From an uncultured Prevotella sp. (GTDB lineage Bacteria; Bacteroidota; Bacteroidia; Bacteroidales; Bacteroidaceae): 38,030 nucleotides of DNA. A program made the translations under genes and the position numbers. The notes beneath the pieces are model-generated. The model was not told where the DNA came from. It was given only the letters and a program-made list of their open reading frames with translations, and did not search any database. How positions within the stretch are numbered: position 1 is the first letter of the stretch; each line of letters starts with the position of its first letter. Below, piece by piece: positions 15,031 through 24,314 of this stretch. Location of the stretch: positions 1-38,030 of the forward strand of contig URCI01000025.1 in the NCBI GenBank assembly GCA_900546345.1, read 5' to 3'.

Positions 15031-17457
15031 ATGCATTACAAGCAACTACTTTTCACTACTGCTTTGCTGACAGCCATGCAGGCATCAGCGCAAATCACAG
15101 TCAATGTCAACACGGCTCAGAAGGGCCACGAAGTGTCGCCCGATCTCTACGGAATCTTCTATGAGGACATCAACCATGCGGCTGATGGTGGCCTCTATGC
15201 CGAACTTGTGCGCAACCGCTCTTTTGAGGATGATCAAAAGAAAGCCGAGAACTGGAGCGCGGTGGGACAAAGCTCCCTGCAACTCGTCGGGAAGGGACTG
15301 CTCAATGCCAATCAACATCAGGCACTTCAAGTGACTTTTCGCCAGGCCGGCGATGGCGTCTCAAATGAAGGTTATTGGGGGATTCCCGTTGTACAAGGCC
15401 GTCGCTATCGCCTCTCTTTTTGGGCGAAGGGTAAACTCAAAGGACAACTTCTTGGCGTGCTGACCGATGCTTCCGGAAAGAAAGAGTTTGCCTCAGCAAC
15501 ATTTGCCGGCAAGAGCTTCGGAAACAAATGGACACGTTATGAGGCTGAACTCGTGGCCAATGGCAACGACGGAAAGGGACAGCTTAGGCTCTTGGCTGAT
15601 GGCAAGGGGCAGCTCACCTTTGATGTGGTCTCTCTCTTCCCGCCTACCTTCCGCAATCGAGAGAATGGTCTGCGTCCCGAACTGGCCGGTATGCTCTATG
15701 ATCTCCATCCTAAGTTCCTACGCTTCCCAGGTGGTTGCTTCGTCGAGGGGCAGGAGAGTCCAGACAATGCTTTCCGTTGGGAAAGGACTATTGGCCCAGT
15801 GGAGCAACGCGAAGGCCACTGGAATGTCAACTGGGGCTATCGCACCACCGACGGCCTTGGCTTTGATGAGTACTTGCAGCTTGCCGAGGACTTGAAGGCC
15901 AAGCCGCTCTTTGTCGTCAATGTGGGTATCTGGCATGGTGGCTTCACACCACTCGACTCCATCCAGCCCTGGATAGACGAGACGATGAACGCACTGGAGT
16001 ATGCCAATGGCCCCGTGACGAGTAAGTATGGCGCGCTGCGTGCAAAGAACGGACATCCCGAGCCCTACAATATCCAATACCTGGAGATCGGAAACGAAAA
16101 CAATCAGCCCGACCAGCGTCAGCAGAGTGACCACTACTATGAGCGCTTCCGCCTCTTCCGTGACGCCGTGCTGAAGAAATATCCCAACATGCATATTATC
16201 GGCAATGTTGCTGCCTGGGGCACAGACGAGCCGAAGTGGGAGTCGAAGGAGCAGACCGAACTCGTCGACGAGCATTACTATCGCTCCCCGGCATGGTTTG
16301 CCGAGCATTTCCATCACTATGACGGCTATGACCGTCGCGGCCCGAAAGTCTATGTCGGCGAATATGCCGTGACGCAAGGCTTCGGCCAGGTGGGCGACCT
16401 CAATGCCGCTTTAGGCGAGGCTGTGTTTATGATGGGCATGGAAAACAACTCCGACATTGTGCGCATGGCCAGCTATGCTCCGATCTTTGCCAACGTCAAC
16501 GAGACCCGTTGGCGCCCCGACATGATCCAGTACGACGCCACCCGTGTGCTCGGCACTCCTTCTTATTATGTGCAGAAGATGATGGCCGACAATGTGGGTA
16601 CACGTACTGTGTCGACGACGCTCACAAATCCCTATCAGATGGCAGAGGCTCAGCAGCAGGTCAAGCCACAGATCTGCCGTGTCGGTGTGGGCACTTGGGC
16701 TACGCAAGCCAGCTTTGCCCAGCCTTCGCTGACAGCCAGTGACGGCAAGGTGGAGAAGGTGAGCGGCAACGTTGACATCCGTGGCTCATGGCAGCAGGCC
16801 AATGGCATTGTCAGTCAGCAGTCTGCTTCCGAAGGCGCGCTGCGTCTGAATCCTCAGCGTACCGACGGCAACGAATACACCTATCACGTACGTGCCCGCA
16901 AGGATGGTGGTGCTGAGGGCTTCCTCGTTGTGTTTAATTATGTTGATCCCAACAACTACTGCTGGTTGAACATTGGTGGTTGGGGCAACACACAAAACGC
17001 CATCGAGCAAGTTATCAACGGCAGTAAATCACAACTTGTGTCTTGCTCCGGCAGTGTGGAGACAGGCCGCTGGTATGACGTGAACCTGCATGTCAAGGGC
17101 GACAGCATCTATGCTTCTCTCGACGGCAAACAACTCTTTGCCACGAAACTCAAGCCGAGCACCTTTGCCGGAATCTTCCAGAATGCTACCTACGACGAGA
17201 CTTCGGGTGAGTATATCGTAAAGCTCGTCAACACGCACGCCCAGGCTACTACAGCCCGTATCAACCTTTCCGGTGTTCAGCCGACAAGGGCGCGTCTCAT
17301 CCGTCTCTCTGCTCCGAAGGGTACAGACGAGAACACGCTTGACACACCCACACGGGTCGTGCCGATGGCGTCCACGCTAAGTCCCGACAAGGAGGGCGTT
17401 AGTCTGGAACTGCCAGCCAACTCATTGAATATCGTAAGGATCAAGACACAGCACTGA
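15031..17457 (+). CDS. Secreted GH51 alpha-L-arabinofuranosidase with extra C-terminal module
   Basis: The enzyme removes arabinofuranose side groups from plant arabinan or arabinoxylan. Residues 1-20 are a signal peptide. The GH51 opening (YGIFYEDINHAADGGLYAELVRNRSFE) is followed by a carbohydrate-binding-like insertion (about 74-205). The catalytic barrel follows with acid/base Glu356 (IGNENNQ) and nucleophile Glu444 (VGEYAVT). A beta-sandwich module resembling LamG/DUF1080 domains (about 570-710, with YVDPNNYCWLNIGGWGN) precedes the final GH51 beta domain. At 808 residues it is longer than simple GH51 enzymes because of the extra modules. It is monocistronic, with its own promoter, possible operator repeats and terminator. 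No SusCD pair or sensor gene is nearby. Confidence 0.92.
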   Translation: MHYKQLLFTTALLTAMQASAQITVNVNTAQKGHEVSPDLYGIFYEDINHAADGGLYAELVRNRSFEDDQKKAENWSAVGQSSLQLVGKGLLNANQHQALQVTFRQAGDGVSNEGYWGIPVVQGRRYRLSFWAKGKLKGQLLGVLTDASGKKEFASATFAGKSFGNKWTRYEAELVANGNDGKGQLRLLADGKGQLTFDVVSLFPPTFRNRENGLRPELAGMLYDLHPKFLRFPGGCFVEGQESPDNAFRWERTIGPVEQREGHWNVNWGYRTTDGLGFDEYLQLAEDLKAKPLFVVNVGIWHGGFTPLDSIQPWIDETMNALEYANGPVTSKYGALRAKNGHPEPYNIQYLEIGNENNQPDQRQQSDHYYERFRLFRDAVLKKYPNMHIIGNVAAWGTDEPKWESKEQTELVDEHYYRSPAWFAEHFHHYDGYDRRGPKVYVGEYAVTQGFGQVGDLNAALGEAVFMMGMENNSDIVRMASYAPIFANVNETRWRPDMIQYDATRVLGTPSYYVQKMMADNVGTRTVSTTLTNPYQMAEAQQQVKPQICRVGVGTWATQASFAQPSLTASDGKVEKVSGNVDIRGSWQQANGIVSQQSASEGALRLNPQRTDGNEYTYHVRARKDGGAEGFLVVFNYVDPNNYCWLNIGGWGNTQNAIEQVINGSKSQLVSCSGSVETGRWYDVNLHVKGDSIYASLDGKQLFATKLKPSTFAGIFQNATYDETSGEYIVKLVNTHAQATTARINLSGVQPTRARLIRLSAPKGTDENTLDTPTRVVPMASTLSPDKEGVSLELPANSLNIVRIKTQH

Positions 17458-17473
17458 TCCTGTAGCTAACAAG

Positions 17474-17518
17474 AGGGGAAGTATGCTTTTCATGGTATGC
17501 TTCCCCTTTGCTTTTTTT
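17474..17518 (+). terminator. Terminator of the arabinofuranosidase gene
   Basis: A 13-bp stem with two G-U pairs (17474-17486 with 17495-17507) is followed by TTTGC and seven T, 16 bp after the stop codon. Confidence 0.85.
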
Positions 17519-17623
17519 AAGTACAGTTTTTCCCGGCAATACCTTTCTTTTCACATTACAGCTTTTTAATCTGCCGTTAATCTTTTTTGTACTGTGTCTT
17601 TCCGTTGTGAATTTTGAATGGAG

Positions 17624-17631
17624 TAACTTTG
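17624..17631 (+). promoter_or_regulatory. -7 box of the GH18/NodB/GT2 gene
   Basis: TAACTTTG followed by CA lies 52 bp before the ATG at 17684. The nearest TTG (17605-17607) is only 16 bp upstream, so the -33 is uncertain. Confidence 0.45.
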
Positions 17632-17683
17632 CAGCCATTATAGAAATTCAGAAAAGAAAAATTGTATTAAAGGGAAAAACGGA

Positions 17684-20600
17684 ATGGAAAGACAAGTGTT
17701 TCAGACCGACTCGCGCCGCCGTTGGAGCCGTTTTAAGTGGACGATGCGTTTTTTCGCCACGATCATCGTATTATTGCTCATCGTCTTCATCACCATGTTT
17801 GCGCTGGAAGGCAGTCCGAATATGCCTTTCCGCCACGACTATCGGAGTGCTATGACGGCTTCGAAGCCTTTCATGCGCGACACTAAACTCACCAAAGCTT
17901 ACCGCTCGCTGCGCGACAACTTCCTGGAACAGCGCATGCACAATACCTACCAGGAAAACTATGACCGCGCCCATCGCTTTGTAGGACACGGCAAAGGACT
18001 CACCCAGAAGTTCATCAACGAGTGGAGCGACCCGCGCCTCGGTGTGCGCGCCGCTTGGTATGTCAACTGGGATGCCCACTCGCTGCGTTCGCTCAGGCAA
18101 AACATGAAGCACCTCAACATGGTCATTCCCGAGTGGTTCTTCATCAATCCCAATACCTGCCGGCTGGAGGTAAAGATCGACAAGAAAGCATTGGCAGCCC
18201 TGCGCAAAAGTGGAATGCCCATCGTGCCGATGCTCACCAACAACTATGGCGACGACTTCCGTCCCGAAGGCATCGGCCGCATCATGAGCGACAAACAGTT
18301 GCGCAAGCAGTTTCTCAACAGCCTCGTCACCATTTGCCACCGCAACCAGTTCCAAGGCATCAACATCGACTTGGAGGAACTCTCCATCAAAGACAATGCG
18401 CTGCTGACCAATTTCGTCAAGGAACTCTCCATGCTCTTCCACGTCAACGACATGTATGTCACCCAGGACATCGCACCGTTTAATGAGGACTATGATGTGG
18501 AGCCGCTGGCCCGCTACAACGACTACCTCTTCCTCATGGCCTATGATGAGCACAACAGCGAGAGCCAGCCCGGCGACATCGCCTCGCAGCACTGGGTGGA
18601 ACGCGCCACCGACTGGGCCGCAAAAAATATCCCCAACGACAAACTCGTACTCGGTCTCGCCGCCTACGGCTACGACTGGGCACAGGGCGACAAGGGGCAG
18701 ACCGTGTCCTATGACCAGACCATCGCCTCTGCCCTCGACGCCGGCGCGCAGATACAGTTCAACGACGACTCCTACAATCTCTCTTTCTCCTACGACGACG
18801 ATGACGGACTGCTCCACCAGGTTCACTTCACTGATGCCGCCACCTTATATAATATCATGCGCTTCGGCGTGACCTATCATCTTGCCGGCTTTGGCCTTTG
18901 GCGACTTGGTACCGAAGACCACCGCCTGTGGAACTTCTATGGCAAAGACCTGGCATGGGAGCAGGTGAAGCGCTGGAACATGAACCACGTGCTGAGGCTC
19001 ACCGGTTACGACGATGTCAACTTCGTGGGCTCGGGTGAGGTCCTTGATGTGGAGTCAGAGCCAAAGCCCGGTAAGGTCACCGTGTCCATCGACCCCGACG
19101 ATCAGATTGTCACCGAGGAGCGCTACCATAGCCTGCCCTCCACCTATACCATCTCGAAGATCGGACACTGCGGTCCCAAAGACTTGCTGCTCACCTTCGA
19201 CGATGGCCCTGATGCCCGCTGGACCCCCTCTGTCCTCCGCACTCTCAAGCACTATCATGCTCCTGCCGCCTTCTTCATGGTCGGCTTGCAGATGGAGAAG
19301 AACCTGCCGCTGGTGAAGAAAGTCTATGACGAGGGCTACACCATCGGCAACCATACCTTCACCCACCACAATATGATCGAGAACTCCGACAACCGCACCT
19401 ATGCTGAGTTGAAGCTCACACGTATGCTCATCGAGAGTGTCACCGGCCAGAGCACCATACTCTTCCGCGCACCTTACAATGCCGACGCTGATCCTACGCA
19501 GCACGAGGAGATAGAGCCGATGATACTGGCCAGCCGTCGTGACTATCTCTTCGTGGGCGAGGAGGTAGACCCCAACGACTGGCAGCCCGGTATCAGCGCT
19601 GACGAGATCTATCGCCGTGTCATCGACGGCGTACACCATGGCGACGGACATATCATCCTCATGCACGATGCTGGTGGTGTCACCCGTAAGCCGACGATCA
19701 CTGCACTGCCCCGTATCATCGAGACACTGCAAAAGGAGGGCTATCACTTCATATCACTGGAACAGTATCTTGGCATGTCGCGTGCGCAACTCATGCCACC
19801 GATTCCCAAAGGTAAGACCTACTATGCCATGCAGGCCAACCTGACGCTTGCCGAGATCATTTATCATCTGAGCGACTTCCTCACCGCCCTCTTCATCATC
19901 TTCCTTGTCCTTGGCTTCCTGCGCTTGGGCTTTATGTACTATCTGATGATAAAGGAGAAGCGCGTGGAGCGTCGCCGTCACTATCCGGCGCTGACAAAGG
20001 ACAACGCACCGCACGTGTCGATTATTGTGCCGGCCTATAACGAAGAGGTGAACTGTGTACGCACCGTGGAGACACTGCTGCGCGAGGACTATCCTTCGTT
20101 CGACATCATCTTTGTCGACGACGGCAGCAAGGATCATACCTTGCAGCGCATCCATCAGGCTTTCGACGGCAATGACAAGGTGCGCATCCTCGGCAAGCCC
20201 AATGGCGGCAAAGCCTCGGCCCTGAACTACGGTATCGCCCATACCGACTCGGAATATGTGGTGTGCATCGATGCTGATACACAGCTGCGGCCCGATGCCG
20301 TGAGCCGGTTGATGCAGCACTTCTTGCTCGACAAAGACCATCGCATCGGTGCCGTGGCTGGCAATGTGAAGGTCGGCAACCAGCGCAATATGCTCACGCG
20401 GTGGCAAGCCATTGAGTACACAACCAGTCAGAACTTCGACCGTATGGCCTACTCTTATATCAATGCGATCACGGTTGTGCCCGGAGCGATCGGTGCTTTC
20501 CGCAAGGAAGCCATTGAGCGGGCTGGTGGCCTGACCACCGACACGCTGGCCGAGGATTGTGATCTGACGATGCGTATCGTGGAGTCGGGCTATATCATAG

Positions 20601-21082
20601 AGAACGAAAACTATGCCGTGGCCATGACTGAGGCACCGGAAAACGTGCGGCAGTTTGTCAAGCAACGCGTGCGCTGGTGCTTCGGCGTGATGCAAACCTT
20701 CTGGAAGCACCGCTCTTCGCTCTTCAACGCCAAGAAGAAAGGCTTCGGACTGTGGGCTATGCCCAATATGCTCGTCTTCCAATACATCATCCCCACATTC
20801 TCTCCCCTTGCCGACGTGCTGATGTTCATCGGTCTGTTTTCGGGCAATGCCCTGCAGATCTTCGCCTACTATTTGCTCTTCCTGGTGGTTGATGCCAGTG
20901 TGAGCATCATGGCCTATGTCTTTGAGCACGAGCGCTTGTGGGTGTTGCTTTGGATCATTCCCCAGCGCTTCTTCTACCGTTGGATCATGTACTACGTGCT
21001 TTTCAAGAGCTATCTCAAGGCCATCAAGGGCGAGTTGCAGTCCTGGGGTGTGCTCAAGCGTACGGGAAATGTGAAGATGTAG
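17684..21082 (+). CDS. Three-domain GH18 hydrolase / NodB deacetylase / GT2 polysaccharide synthase
   Basis: This 1132-residue membrane protein joins three activities. After an N-terminal anchor (about 22-42), residues 115-430 form a YaaH/chitinase-like GH18 domain (FQGINIDLEE, Asp229 and Glu231; FLMAYDEH). Residues 495-700 form a polysaccharide deacetylase with TFDDGPD (Asp506/507), HTFTH (His557, His561), RAPY (595-598) and LMHDAG (His661). A membrane segment (about 722-755) leads to a cytoplasmic GT2 domain with VDDGS (811-815), DAD (863-865), EDCD (957-960) and QRVRW (994-998), all intact for processive synthesis. C-terminal membrane segments follow (about 1025-1110). The layout resembles PgaC plus PgaB in one chain, suggesting a partly deacetylated amino-sugar polymer. 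The product is inference. It is not in an operon with its neighbours. Confidence 0.88.
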   Translation: MERQVFQTDSRRRWSRFKWTMRFFATIIVLLLIVFITMFALEGSPNMPFRHDYRSAMTASKPFMRDTKLTKAYRSLRDNFLEQRMHNTYQENYDRAHRFVGHGKGLTQKFINEWSDPRLGVRAAWYVNWDAHSLRSLRQNMKHLNMVIPEWFFINPNTCRLEVKIDKKALAALRKSGMPIVPMLTNNYGDDFRPEGIGRIMSDKQLRKQFLNSLVTICHRNQFQGINIDLEELSIKDNALLTNFVKELSMLFHVNDMYVTQDIAPFNEDYDVEPLARYNDYLFLMAYDEHNSESQPGDIASQHWVERATDWAAKNIPNDKLVLGLAAYGYDWAQGDKGQTVSYDQTIASALDAGAQIQFNDDSYNLSFSYDDDDGLLHQVHFTDAATLYNIMRFGVTYHLAGFGLWRLGTEDHRLWNFYGKDLAWEQVKRWNMNHVLRLTGYDDVNFVGSGEVLDVESEPKPGKVTVSIDPDDQIVTEERYHSLPSTYTISKIGHCGPKDLLLTFDDGPDARWTPSVLRTLKHYHAPAAFFMVGLQMEKNLPLVKKVYDEGYTIGNHTFTHHNMIENSDNRTYAELKLTRMLIESVTGQSTILFRAPYNADADPTQHEEIEPMILASRRDYLFVGEEVDPNDWQPGISADEIYRRVIDGVHHGDGHIILMHDAGGVTRKPTITALPRIIETLQKEGYHFISLEQYLGMSRAQLMPPIPKGKTYYAMQANLTLAEIIYHLSDFLTALFIIFLVLGFLRLGFMYYLMIKEKRVERRRHYPALTKDNAPHVSIIVPAYNEEVNCVRTVETLLREDYPSFDIIFVDDGSKDHTLQRIHQAFDGNDKVRILGKPNGGKASALNYGIAHTDSEYVVCIDADTQLRPDAVSRLMQHFLLDKDHRIGAVAGNVKVGNQRNMLTRWQAIEYTTSQNFDRMAYSYINAITVVPGAIGAFRKEAIERAGGLTTDTLAEDCDLTMRIVESGYIIENENYAVAMTEAPENVRQFVKQRVRWCFGVMQTFWKHRSSLFNAKKKGFGLWAMPNMLVFQYIIPTFSPLADVLMFIGLFSGNALQIFAYYLLFLVVDASVSIMAYVFEHERLWVLLWIIPQRFFYRWIMYYVLFKSYLKAIKGELQSWGVLKRTGNVKM

Positions 21083-21083
21083 C

Positions 21084-21114
21084 TTGGCCGTATCAGTTTT
21101 TTTTCGTAAGTTTG
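21084..21114 (+). promoter_or_regulatory. Promoter of the helicase-exonuclease gene
   Basis: TTG (21084-21086) and TAAGTTTG (21107-21114) are 20 bp apart. It lies directly after the previous stop codon and 25 bp before the ATG at 21140. Confidence 0.6.
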
Positions 21115-21139
21115 CAGGTAATAACTAAAAGCGCTTACG

Positions 21140-23866
21140 ATGGAAAGCAAGGAAAAGACATGGACACCTGATCGTGACCAAGAGGAAATCATCGGCCTGC
21201 AATATGGCCGTCACCTCGTTTTGGCACCGCCGGGATGCGGCAAGACACAGATTCTTGCCGAGCGCATCCGCAAGGCGCATGCCGAAGGGGTGGCCTACAG
21301 CGACATGCTCTGTCTGACGTTTACCAATAGGGCTGCCCGTGGTATGCGCGAGCGTATCAGCTCCAATCTCAGTGATCCCGACACGACGCAGGTGTTTGTG
21401 GGCAATGTCCATCGCTTCTGTGCCCGTTTCCTCTTTGAGAATGCTGTGGTGCCCGGTGAGACTTCTGTCATTGACGACGACACGGCGGTGAGCATCCTCG
21501 CCACCTATCTCAACGAGGATGAGGACAAGGTCATGGGCAATTACCGGCGGCGCAGCGACTACAGCCGTGTGATTTTCCTCTCCCATCTGATGTATGAGAT
21601 TGAGCACGGACTGCCCAAAGCCCTTCGACAGCATCCCGACTGCCTGACCAGGGAGGACATTACTGCTTTGCGGGCCATCTGCAAGATGCAGCACAGAGAG
21701 TTCACGCGTGAGGCACTGCTCGACATCTATCATCACAATGACTTCTACCGCGATGCCGTGCTACAGCCCGATTTCGACGCTGTGCTGCGTCCCTCTGCCC
21801 AACGGACATTGCAGTTTCTGCGCTATGCCCATGCTTATCAGGCCTATAAGCGACAGAACCTGCTCCTCGACTTCGAGGATCTCTTGCTTCTCACTTATCT
21901 TGCGCTCCACGACAATGCAGACTATAAGCGCTATCCGTGGATACAAGTCGACGAGGTGCAGGACCTCAATCCTTTGCAGCTTGCTATCATCGACGAACTT
22001 GCCATGGCTTCCCTTGCTGTGGCAAGTTTCGGGTCTGAATCGCGGTCACAGTCCGGTGAGGGCTGCGTCATCTATCTAGGCGATGAGCAGCAGGCTATCT
22101 TCTCGTTCATGGGTGCCAAGCTTTCCACGTTGGGACTGCTCAAGGAGCGTTGCAAGGGCAACATCCATTATCTCGGGCAGAACCACCGTTCACCGAAATA
22201 TCTCCTCGACCTTCTCAACCGCTATGCTGTGGACGAATTGCATACCGATCCGGAGCTCTTGCCGCAGACAGCAGACGGTGACGAAAAGGCCAACGGCCGT
22301 CTCGCCATCTTGGCCAGTGACGACGTAGACAGCGAGTTCAACGACATTGCCCATCTCGTTGAGCAGTTGCGGCAAGCCCATCCCGACGAGACGGTTGCCG
22401 TGATTGTCAATGCCAACCGCGACGCCGATGCCATGAGCCGCGCACTGACCGGACAGGACATCCGCCATTTCAAGGTCTCGGGCAGTGACCTCTTTGCTTC
22501 TGATGAGGTGAAGCTGCTGTTGGCTCATCTTACCGTGCTGGACAATGACCAGCAGTTTTTGGCTTGGGCACGACTGTTCAAGGGCTTGCAGGTCTGCGCC
22601 ACTCATGCCTCAGCCCGTAGGCTGATGCACCAGCTCAAGGAGCGGGCCGTCTCACCTGCAGAGTTGCTTACCGGCGAAAAGACAATGTTGCAACGCTTCG
22701 TGGAGACTTATCAGCGAGAGGATATTGTAGTCTTCGACACGGAGACTACGGGTCTGAATGTCTTTGAGGATGATGTAGTACAGATTGCAGCCGAGCGCAT
22801 CCGGCAGGGCAGGGTAGTGGATACCTTCTCGGTTTATGTTGAGACGGATCGCGAGATACCTCAGATGCTGGGCGACATCGTCAACCCGATCATCGAGGAG
22901 CGCAAGCATCAGCAGCTCCATAGCCATGCTGAGGCTTTGAAGATGTTTCTCGACTTTGCCCACGGTAGTGTGTTGTTGGGGCATAATGCCGACTACGACT
23001 ACCATATCATGCAGTGCAATGTGGAGCGCTATCTCCCTGAAGTCAACTGGGCAGAACGGCAGCCCGTCTGCTTCGATTCCCTGCGGCTCATACGTCTGTT
23101 GCGTCCCGATCTGAAAGCATTCAAGTTGAAACTGCTTTTGCAGGAGCTGCATCTTGAGGGACAGAACTCCCACCTTGCCGATGACGATGTCTTCGCTACG
23201 GTGTCGCTGGTCAATTACTGTTATGAGAAAGCCCAGGAGGTGGTGCCACAGCAGCAGGAATTCCTGGCGCGTAAGGGCATAGCTGCACAGGTGAAGCTCT
23301 TGCGTGACCACTATGCGTCGTTCTATGTTGAAGCTATGCAACGACTCTACCAGCGTCGGCAGCCCACAGAAGAACCCGCATTAGTGGCCGAGTTGCAGCT
23401 TTTCAGCGATTATGCAGTGAAGAATGGATGGATGAAGCGTGTGGAGAAACTGCCCGTCATCCTTCGTTTCCTTGCTTATGACATCATAGATGTGGAGCAG
23501 GAGCGCTCGCTCAAAGAGCAGTTGGATCGTCATGTCATGGAGCTCAATACCTTCAAGGAGGCCGATCTCTGCGGCTCCTCCACGATTCAGGAGCATGTCT
23601 TTGTCTCCACCATCCACAAGGCCAAGGGCTTGGAGTTTGACAGTGTGATAGTCTTTGATGTTGTTGACGGCCGCATTCCCAACTACTATAATGGTGACAA
23701 CCAGCAGCTCAATGACGAGGATGCCCGTAAGCTCTATGTGGCCATGTCGCGTGCCAAGCGTCGCCTGTTCATCTCTTACAGCAAGGCGAAGTTAACTGCT
23801 TATGGCATCAAGCCTCAGCGTCTTACCCGCTTCCTCGATAGCGTGAAGGGGATGATGGAGCAATGA
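21140..23866 (+). CDS. UvrD-type DNA helicase with inserted DEDDh 3'-5' exonuclease domain
   Basis: The 908-residue protein is a superfamily 1 helicase. Motifs in order: DQEEII (Q motif), APPGCGKT (29-36), LTFTNRAA (59-66), VDEVQDLNP (270-278), LGDEQQAIFSFMG (313-325), NHRSP (348-352), then VSTIHKAKGLEFD (822-834) and LYVAMSRAKRRL (865-876). Between NHRSP and the last two motifs, residues 527-700 form a complete DnaQ-like nuclease. It has FDTETTG (Asp533, Glu535), GHNADYD (Asp620) and HLADDD (His678, Asp683). The combination suggests DNA unwinding coupled to 3' end trimming in repair. The substrate is unknown. It has its own promoter and differs from UvrD/PcrA and RecB in domain layout. Confidence 0.9.
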   Translation: MESKEKTWTPDRDQEEIIGLQYGRHLVLAPPGCGKTQILAERIRKAHAEGVAYSDMLCLTFTNRAARGMRERISSNLSDPDTTQVFVGNVHRFCARFLFENAVVPGETSVIDDDTAVSILATYLNEDEDKVMGNYRRRSDYSRVIFLSHLMYEIEHGLPKALRQHPDCLTREDITALRAICKMQHREFTREALLDIYHHNDFYRDAVLQPDFDAVLRPSAQRTLQFLRYAHAYQAYKRQNLLLDFEDLLLLTYLALHDNADYKRYPWIQVDEVQDLNPLQLAIIDELAMASLAVASFGSESRSQSGEGCVIYLGDEQQAIFSFMGAKLSTLGLLKERCKGNIHYLGQNHRSPKYLLDLLNRYAVDELHTDPELLPQTADGDEKANGRLAILASDDVDSEFNDIAHLVEQLRQAHPDETVAVIVNANRDADAMSRALTGQDIRHFKVSGSDLFASDEVKLLLAHLTVLDNDQQFLAWARLFKGLQVCATHASARRLMHQLKERAVSPAELLTGEKTMLQRFVETYQREDIVVFDTETTGLNVFEDDVVQIAAERIRQGRVVDTFSVYVETDREIPQMLGDIVNPIIEERKHQQLHSHAEALKMFLDFAHGSVLLGHNADYDYHIMQCNVERYLPEVNWAERQPVCFDSLRLIRLLRPDLKAFKLKLLLQELHLEGQNSHLADDDVFATVSLVNYCYEKAQEVVPQQQEFLARKGIAAQVKLLRDHYASFYVEAMQRLYQRRQPTEEPALVAELQLFSDYAVKNGWMKRVEKLPVILRFLAYDIIDVEQERSLKEQLDRHVMELNTFKEADLCGSSTIQEHVFVSTIHKAKGLEFDSVIVFDVVDGRIPNYYNGDNQQLNDEDARKLYVAMSRAKRRLFISYSKAKLTAYGIKPQRLTRFLDSVKGMMEQ

Positions 23867-23924
23867 GTATAGGGAATTGATCACGATAGAACTATGAGCA
23901 TGTAACATTTAAATACACCAAATT

Positions 23925-24152
23925 ATGTTTCAATTCTTGTTACGTTATTCTCCCGATTACGCCAAAAACAACTTAGAGGGTTGGTCGGTTATTCTTGTTG
24001 TTGCTGCTGGCTTTGCCGCGTCAACTCTTGCCAGCAGTTGGTTGGGTATGCTGGGGATGTTCTTTGCCGGTGTCTTCGGTGCACATGTTTTAGCTTGTGC
24101 TATAAAGTTCGTCACACGTAAGAACAAAGGAGACGGAAGTCATATTCGCTGA
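23925..24152 (+). CDS. Small membrane protein of unknown function
   Basis: A 75-residue ORF with two likely membrane segments (about 20-38 and 42-63) and a basic, polar C-terminus (FVTRKNKGDGSHIR). It has Gly- and Ala-rich segments but no motif I recognise. It begins 58 bp after the helicase gene and ends before a strong terminator-like hairpin, so it may be the last gene on that transcript. Coding status rests on the clean two-helix pattern and its position. Confidence 0.6.
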   Translation: MFQFLLRYSPDYAKNNLEGWSVILVVAAGFAASTLASSWLGMLGMFFAGVFGAHVLACAIKFVTRKNKGDGSHIR

Positions 24153-24219
24153 CAGGCATATCTTCAACAATATTTTTTCCACATAGTTTGCTGTTTTTAG
24201 GAGGTGCCGCAGAAAAAGG

Positions 24220-24281
24220 GCGAGTCCCACAGACTTGTGTTACACAACATTGTGTGACACAAGTCTGTGGGACTCGCTTTT
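24220..24281. terminator. Long hairpin between convergent genes
   Basis: Perfect 21-bp arms (24220-24240 and 24257-24277) extend inward to about 28 bp with one mismatch. An A-rich tract lies on the left and TTTT on the right, so it can terminate both the + transcript and the minus-strand OPT transcript (stop at 24315). The loop contains two odd palindromes, GTGTTACAC and GTGTGACAC. Confidence 0.75.
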
Positions 24282-24314
24282 GCGTTGTTGAAAGTCTTTT
24301 TCCGAGTCTTTTGC

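Noticed and set aside
19754..20929. Minus-strand open frame opposite the GT2 domain
   Set aside because: His/Gln-rich shadow with no family resemblance; the + strand carries all glycosyltransferase motifs.
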